DNA from: Phycisphaerae bacterium
Lineage (GTDB): Bacteria; Planctomycetota; Phycisphaerae; Phycisphaerales; UBA1924
DNA length: 7,336 nucleotides
NCBI GenBank assembly: GCA_016794945.1
Contig: JAEUIX010000189.1
Coordinates: forward strand, 1-7,336
Direction of reading: 5' to 3'
The position numbers and the translations under genes were made by a program. Positions 5,199 to 7,336 of the stretch are shown here, one piece after another; the stretch's first letter is position 1, and each line of letters starts with the position of its first letter. Below the pieces are notes generated by a model that was given only the letters and a program-made list of their open reading frames with translations, was not told the origin of the DNA and made no database searches.

Positions 5199-6512
5199 AT
5201 GAGCGACCGTACCCCCACGGCCTTCACGCGACGCCAGTTCCTGACCACGGGCCTGACCCTGGCCTCGGCGTCGATGACCATCCCGGCGTTCCTGAACTCC
5301 AGCGCGTTCGGCCTGCCGCGCAACTGGTGGAACGGCACGAGCACGCCCGGGGCTCCGGACGAGCGGATCCTGGTGGTGATCCAGCTTGGCGGCGGCAACG
5401 ACGGCCTGAACACGGTCGTGCCGTACGGCGAGAGCGCGTACTACAAGGCCCGCCCGGCGATCGGGATCCCCGAGAACAAGGTCGTGAAGCTCTCCAAGAG
5501 CGCCGTGGGGCTGCACCCGGCGCTGTCGCCGCTGGCCGACCTGTACAACGACGGGCAGATGTCGATCGTGCAGGGGACGGGGTATCCGAACCCGAACCGT
5601 TCGCACTTCAAGTCGATGGACATCTGGCACACGGCCGACACGACGGCGACGGGCGACGGCTGGCTGGGCAAGTACTTCGACGCCGAGTGCTGCGGGTTCG
5701 GCAAGGGCGAGGGCGGGCGGCCGGAGCCCAACCCTCAGGCGGGGATCGCGATCGGTCGCGACGCTCCGCTGGCGATGAAGGGCCGGCTGGTGACGCCGCT
5801 GGCATTCGAGAGCGCCGACCTGTTCCGGTGGACCGGCGGCGACGTCAGCCGGGACCTCGTGCCCGCGTACGACCAGATCACGCGGCGCGACGCGGCGGCG
5901 GCCGGCGCCGAATCGGAGACCAACGCGGCGTTCCTGACGCGGACGGCGCTGGACGCGCAGGTCTCCAGCGACACCATCCGGCGCGCCGTGGCGGCGCGGG
6001 CGCGGACCGCCTACCCCCAGAGCGAACTGGCGCGCCAGCTGCAGATGGTCGCCAGCATGATCCACGCGAAGCTGTCGACGCGGGTGTACTACGTCAGCAT
6101 GGGCGGTTTCGACACGCACGCGGGCCAGGGCGGCGAGCAAGGGCGGCACGCGCAGCTGCTGGGCCAGTTCGCGGCCGCGGTCAAGGCCTTCTACGCCGAC
6201 CTGAAGCTTCAGGGCAACGCCGAGCGTGTGATGACCATGTCCTTCAGCGAGTTCGGCCGTCGCGTGGGCCAGAACGCCAGCAACGGCACGGACCACGGCA
6301 CCGCGGCTCCGATGTTCCTGTTCGGCCCGATGGTCAAGCCGGGCGTGCTCACGCAGCACCCGAGCCTGACGGACCTGGACCAGGGCGACCTGCGCTTCAC
6401 CACCGACTTCCGCTCGGTGTACTCCGGCGTGCTGGAGCAGTGGATGAAGGCCGACAGCAAGAAGATCCTCGAGGGCACGTTCAACCCGCTGGGCGTGCTG
6501 GGCAAGGCCTGA
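5199..6512 (+). CDS. DUF1501 family protein, TAT-exported
   Basis: A 437-residue DUF1501 protein. A twin-arginine signal is visible: TRRQFLTTG (10-18) followed by a hydrophobic stretch to about residue 31, so the folded protein is expected outside the cytoplasmic membrane. Family blocks are LGGGNDGLNTVVP (63-75), RSHFKSMDIW (134-143), GWLGKYFD (154-161), GGFDTHAGQ (302-310), MSFSEFGRR (347-355), GTDHGTAAPMFLFG (363-376) and TDFRSVYSGVLEQW (402-415). DUF1501 is grouped with the alkaline-phosphatase/sulfatase superfamily. D68, D305, H307, D365 and H366 are plausible metal ligands, which is inference. The start is the ATG with GGAG (5187-5190) 8 nt upstream, not an earlier in-frame ATG at 5124 inside the DUF1800 gene. 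It is second in a two-gene unit and is followed by a terminator. Reaction and substrate are unknown. Confidence 0.93.
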   Translation: MSDRTPTAFTRRQFLTTGLTLASASMTIPAFLNSSAFGLPRNWWNGTSTPGAPDERILVVIQLGGGNDGLNTVVPYGESAYYKARPAIGIPENKVVKLSKSAVGLHPALSPLADLYNDGQMSIVQGTGYPNPNRSHFKSMDIWHTADTTATGDGWLGKYFDAECCGFGKGEGGRPEPNPQAGIAIGRDAPLAMKGRLVTPLAFESADLFRWTGGDVSRDLVPAYDQITRRDAAAAGAESETNAAFLTRTALDAQVSSDTIRRAVAARARTAYPQSELARQLQMVASMIHAKLSTRVYYVSMGGFDTHAGQGGEQGRHAQLLGQFAAAVKAFYADLKLQGNAERVMTMSFSEFGRRVGQNASNGTDHGTAAPMFLFGPMVKPGVLTQHPSLTDLDQGDLRFTTDFRSVYSGVLEQWMKADSKKILEGTFNPLGVLGKA

Positions 6513-6557
6513 GCCCGTCCGAAAACCAGCGTCACCGCGGTCGCCAGACCGCTGCGA

Positions 6558-6598
6558 AACGCCCCCGGGACCACCACCTCGGGGGCGTTGTGCTTTTT
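6558..6598 (+). terminator. Intrinsic terminator after the DUF1501 gene
   Basis: AACGCCCCCG (6558-6567) and CGGGGGCGTT (6580-6589) form a perfect 10-bp stem around a 12-nt loop, followed after 4 nt by five T residues (6594-6598). It begins 45 nt after the DUF1501 stop and separates this unit from the secreted-protein gene downstream. Confidence 0.85.
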
Positions 6599-6616
6599 GG
6601 CGCAGCGCCGGTCGAT

Positions 6617-6648
6617 TTGCTGGCGATCACCGCGATCCGGGGCATACT
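6617..6648 (+). promoter_or_regulatory. Weak candidate promoter for the secreted-protein gene
   Basis: TTGCTG (6617-6622) and CATACT (6643-6648) resemble -35 and -10 boxes, but the 20-bp spacer is longer than usual. Position fits: just after the terminator and 63 nt before the next ATG. A promoter is expected here because the terminator should insulate the gene; these exact boxes are a guess. Confidence 0.25.
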
Positions 6649-6711
6649 GACGATCAGCCTGCTGCGGGGGTGTGTGGTCCCGTCAGCGAGCGTCCTTCCA
6701 GGAGTCGTTTC

Positions 6712-7336
6712 ATGCGATTCTCCCAGGCGATCGTTGCGCTCGCGTTCATCGTTGGGTTCGGTCCGACCGTGTCGCCCGGGGCCGAGGCGCCGTCACAGAT
6801 GCGGGTGCGGCAGCTGGCCGGGACGGTGCGCGTGGAGCGCTTCGTGCTCAGCGCCAACGAGCTGGCGCGCATCACCGACGACGTGGTCATCGAGTCGGAA
6901 ACCGACATCATCATCGACGGGCCGCTGGCGGTTGATGAGCCCGGCGCCCAGCGTCGGCACGCGCCGAACATCACGCTGCGCGCCGCTCGCCGGGTCCTCA
7001 TCTCGGGGGCGATCACGCCGGCGAACGGGCGGGCCGGCGATCCGGGCCTGCAGGGCGGGCGCGGCACGTCGCTGGAGATCGAAGCGCCGCTGGTGGTCAC
7101 GCACGGCGCCGAGCTGCGCGCAGGGAATGGCGCGGAGGGCGTGGCCGCCTCCGGCGGCGACGGGGGCAGCGTCATCGTTCGCGGGCGCATCGTCCACGCC
7201 GACCGACTCGCCAGGCCGGTGCTCCGCGCCGGGCACGGGGGGCGCGGCGGAGACGGGGGCCATCGGGGCGGCAACGGCGGCGATGCGATCTGCGAGCCGC
7301 TACCGCCGGGCGGCGGCGGGTGGCTGCCGCTGTGCC
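6712..7336 (+). CDS. Secreted glycine-rich, beta-strand-rich protein of unknown function (N-terminal part)
   Basis: The first 208 residues are in the window; the frame is still open at the right edge. The start is the ATG at 6712-6714 with AGGAG (6700-6704) 7 nt upstream. Residues 1-26 form a Sec signal peptide: MRFSQ, a hydrophobic core at about 6-20, and a likely cut after AEA at 24-26. The mature part alternates short strand-like segments (VVIESETDIIIDG 58-70, NITLRAARRVLISG 86-99, SLEIEAPLVVTHGAELRAG 120-138, SVIVRGRIV 153-161) with glycine-rich turns (GRAGDPGLQGGRG 106-118, GHGGRGGDGGHRGGNGGD 174-191). This pattern suggests a parallel beta-helix or similar repetitive surface fold, as in large planctomycete exported proteins. 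I recognise no named family and no catalytic motif. It stands alone after a terminator, so the link to the upstream pair is unclear. The gene call is good; the fold is inference. Confidence 0.75.
   Translation, partial: MRFSQAIVALAFIVGFGPTVSPGAEAPSQMRVRQLAGTVRVERFVLSANELARITDDVVIESETDIIIDGPLAVDEPGAQRRHAPNITLRAARRVLISGAITPANGRAGDPGLQGGRGTSLEIEAPLVVTHGAELRAGNGAEGVAASGGDGGSVIVRGRIVHADRLARPVLRAGHGGRGGDGGHRGGNGGDAICEPLPPGGGGWLPLC

Noticed and set aside
3718..5202. A 494-codon frame-shifted open frame inside the DUF1800 gene
   Set aside because: Same strand, shifted frame, Ala/Arg/Gly-rich translation without domains. The DUF1800 frame carries all family motifs.
3227..5413. A 728-codon open frame on the minus strand opposite the DUF1800 gene
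   Set aside because: It lies antisense to a gene with firm family motifs. Its translation is dominated by Arg, His, Val, Leu and Gln with no recognisable domain, which is typical of the opposite strand of G+C-rich codons. It also runs into ctaA and the DUF1501 gene.
5127..6359. A 410-codon open frame on the minus strand opposite the DUF1501 gene
   Set aside because: Antisense to a well-supported gene, with low-complexity Arg/His/Val-rich translation, no ribosome site and no family resemblance.
6657..6935. Frame-shifted 87-codon open frame over the start of the secreted-protein gene
   Set aside because: It has no ribosome site and an Arg/Gly/Ala-rich translation. The overlapping frame from 6712 has both a ribosome site and a clear signal peptide.

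Overview
The window is about two-thirds G+C, densely coding, and reads as chromosomal sequence from a planctomycete, probably of the Phycisphaerae type. That assignment is inference. It rests on the gene types: an alternative complex III locus whose molybdopterin-oxidoreductase-like subunit has the variant TAT N-terminus, next to heme A synthase, then a DUF1800/DUF1501 pair with a TAT-exported partner, then a glycine-rich secreted protein. There are no mobile elements, CRISPR arrays, tRNA or rRNA genes.

Left part (1-1782, minus strand): the start of an act operon for alternative complex III. The order in transcription is actA (pentaheme membrane-anchored cytochrome c, 1099-1782), then actB (1-995, N-terminal 331 residues only, running off the left edge). 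A divergent intergenic region of 254 bp (1783-2036) separates actA from a plus-strand gene for heme A synthase (ctaA/COX15, 2037-3422). That protein carries an extra N-terminal block of four predicted membrane segments. Alternative complex III passes electrons from quinol towards a heme-copper oxidase, and CtaA makes the heme A of aa3/caa3 oxidases, so the two divergent units serve the same respiratory chain.

Middle part (3563-6512, plus strand): a two-gene unit encoding a DUF1800 protein (531 aa) and a DUF1501 protein (437 aa, twin-arginine signal). Each has a clear Shine-Dalgarno sequence preceded by a GC-rich hairpin. A perfect 17-bp odd dyad (3488-3504) lies upstream of the pair. A strong intrinsic terminator (6558-6598) closes the unit. 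These families occur together in planctomycetes; their biochemical role is not established, and only DUF1501 shows an export signal here.

Right part (6712-7336, plus strand): the N-terminal 208 residues of a secreted protein with a Sec signal peptide and glycine-rich, beta-strand-rich segments, running off the right edge. Its function is unknown. I see no clearly new system. The points most worth a second look are the fused N-terminal membrane domain of CtaA, the signal-less DUF1800 beside a TAT-exported DUF1501, and the unexplained dyad before that pair.
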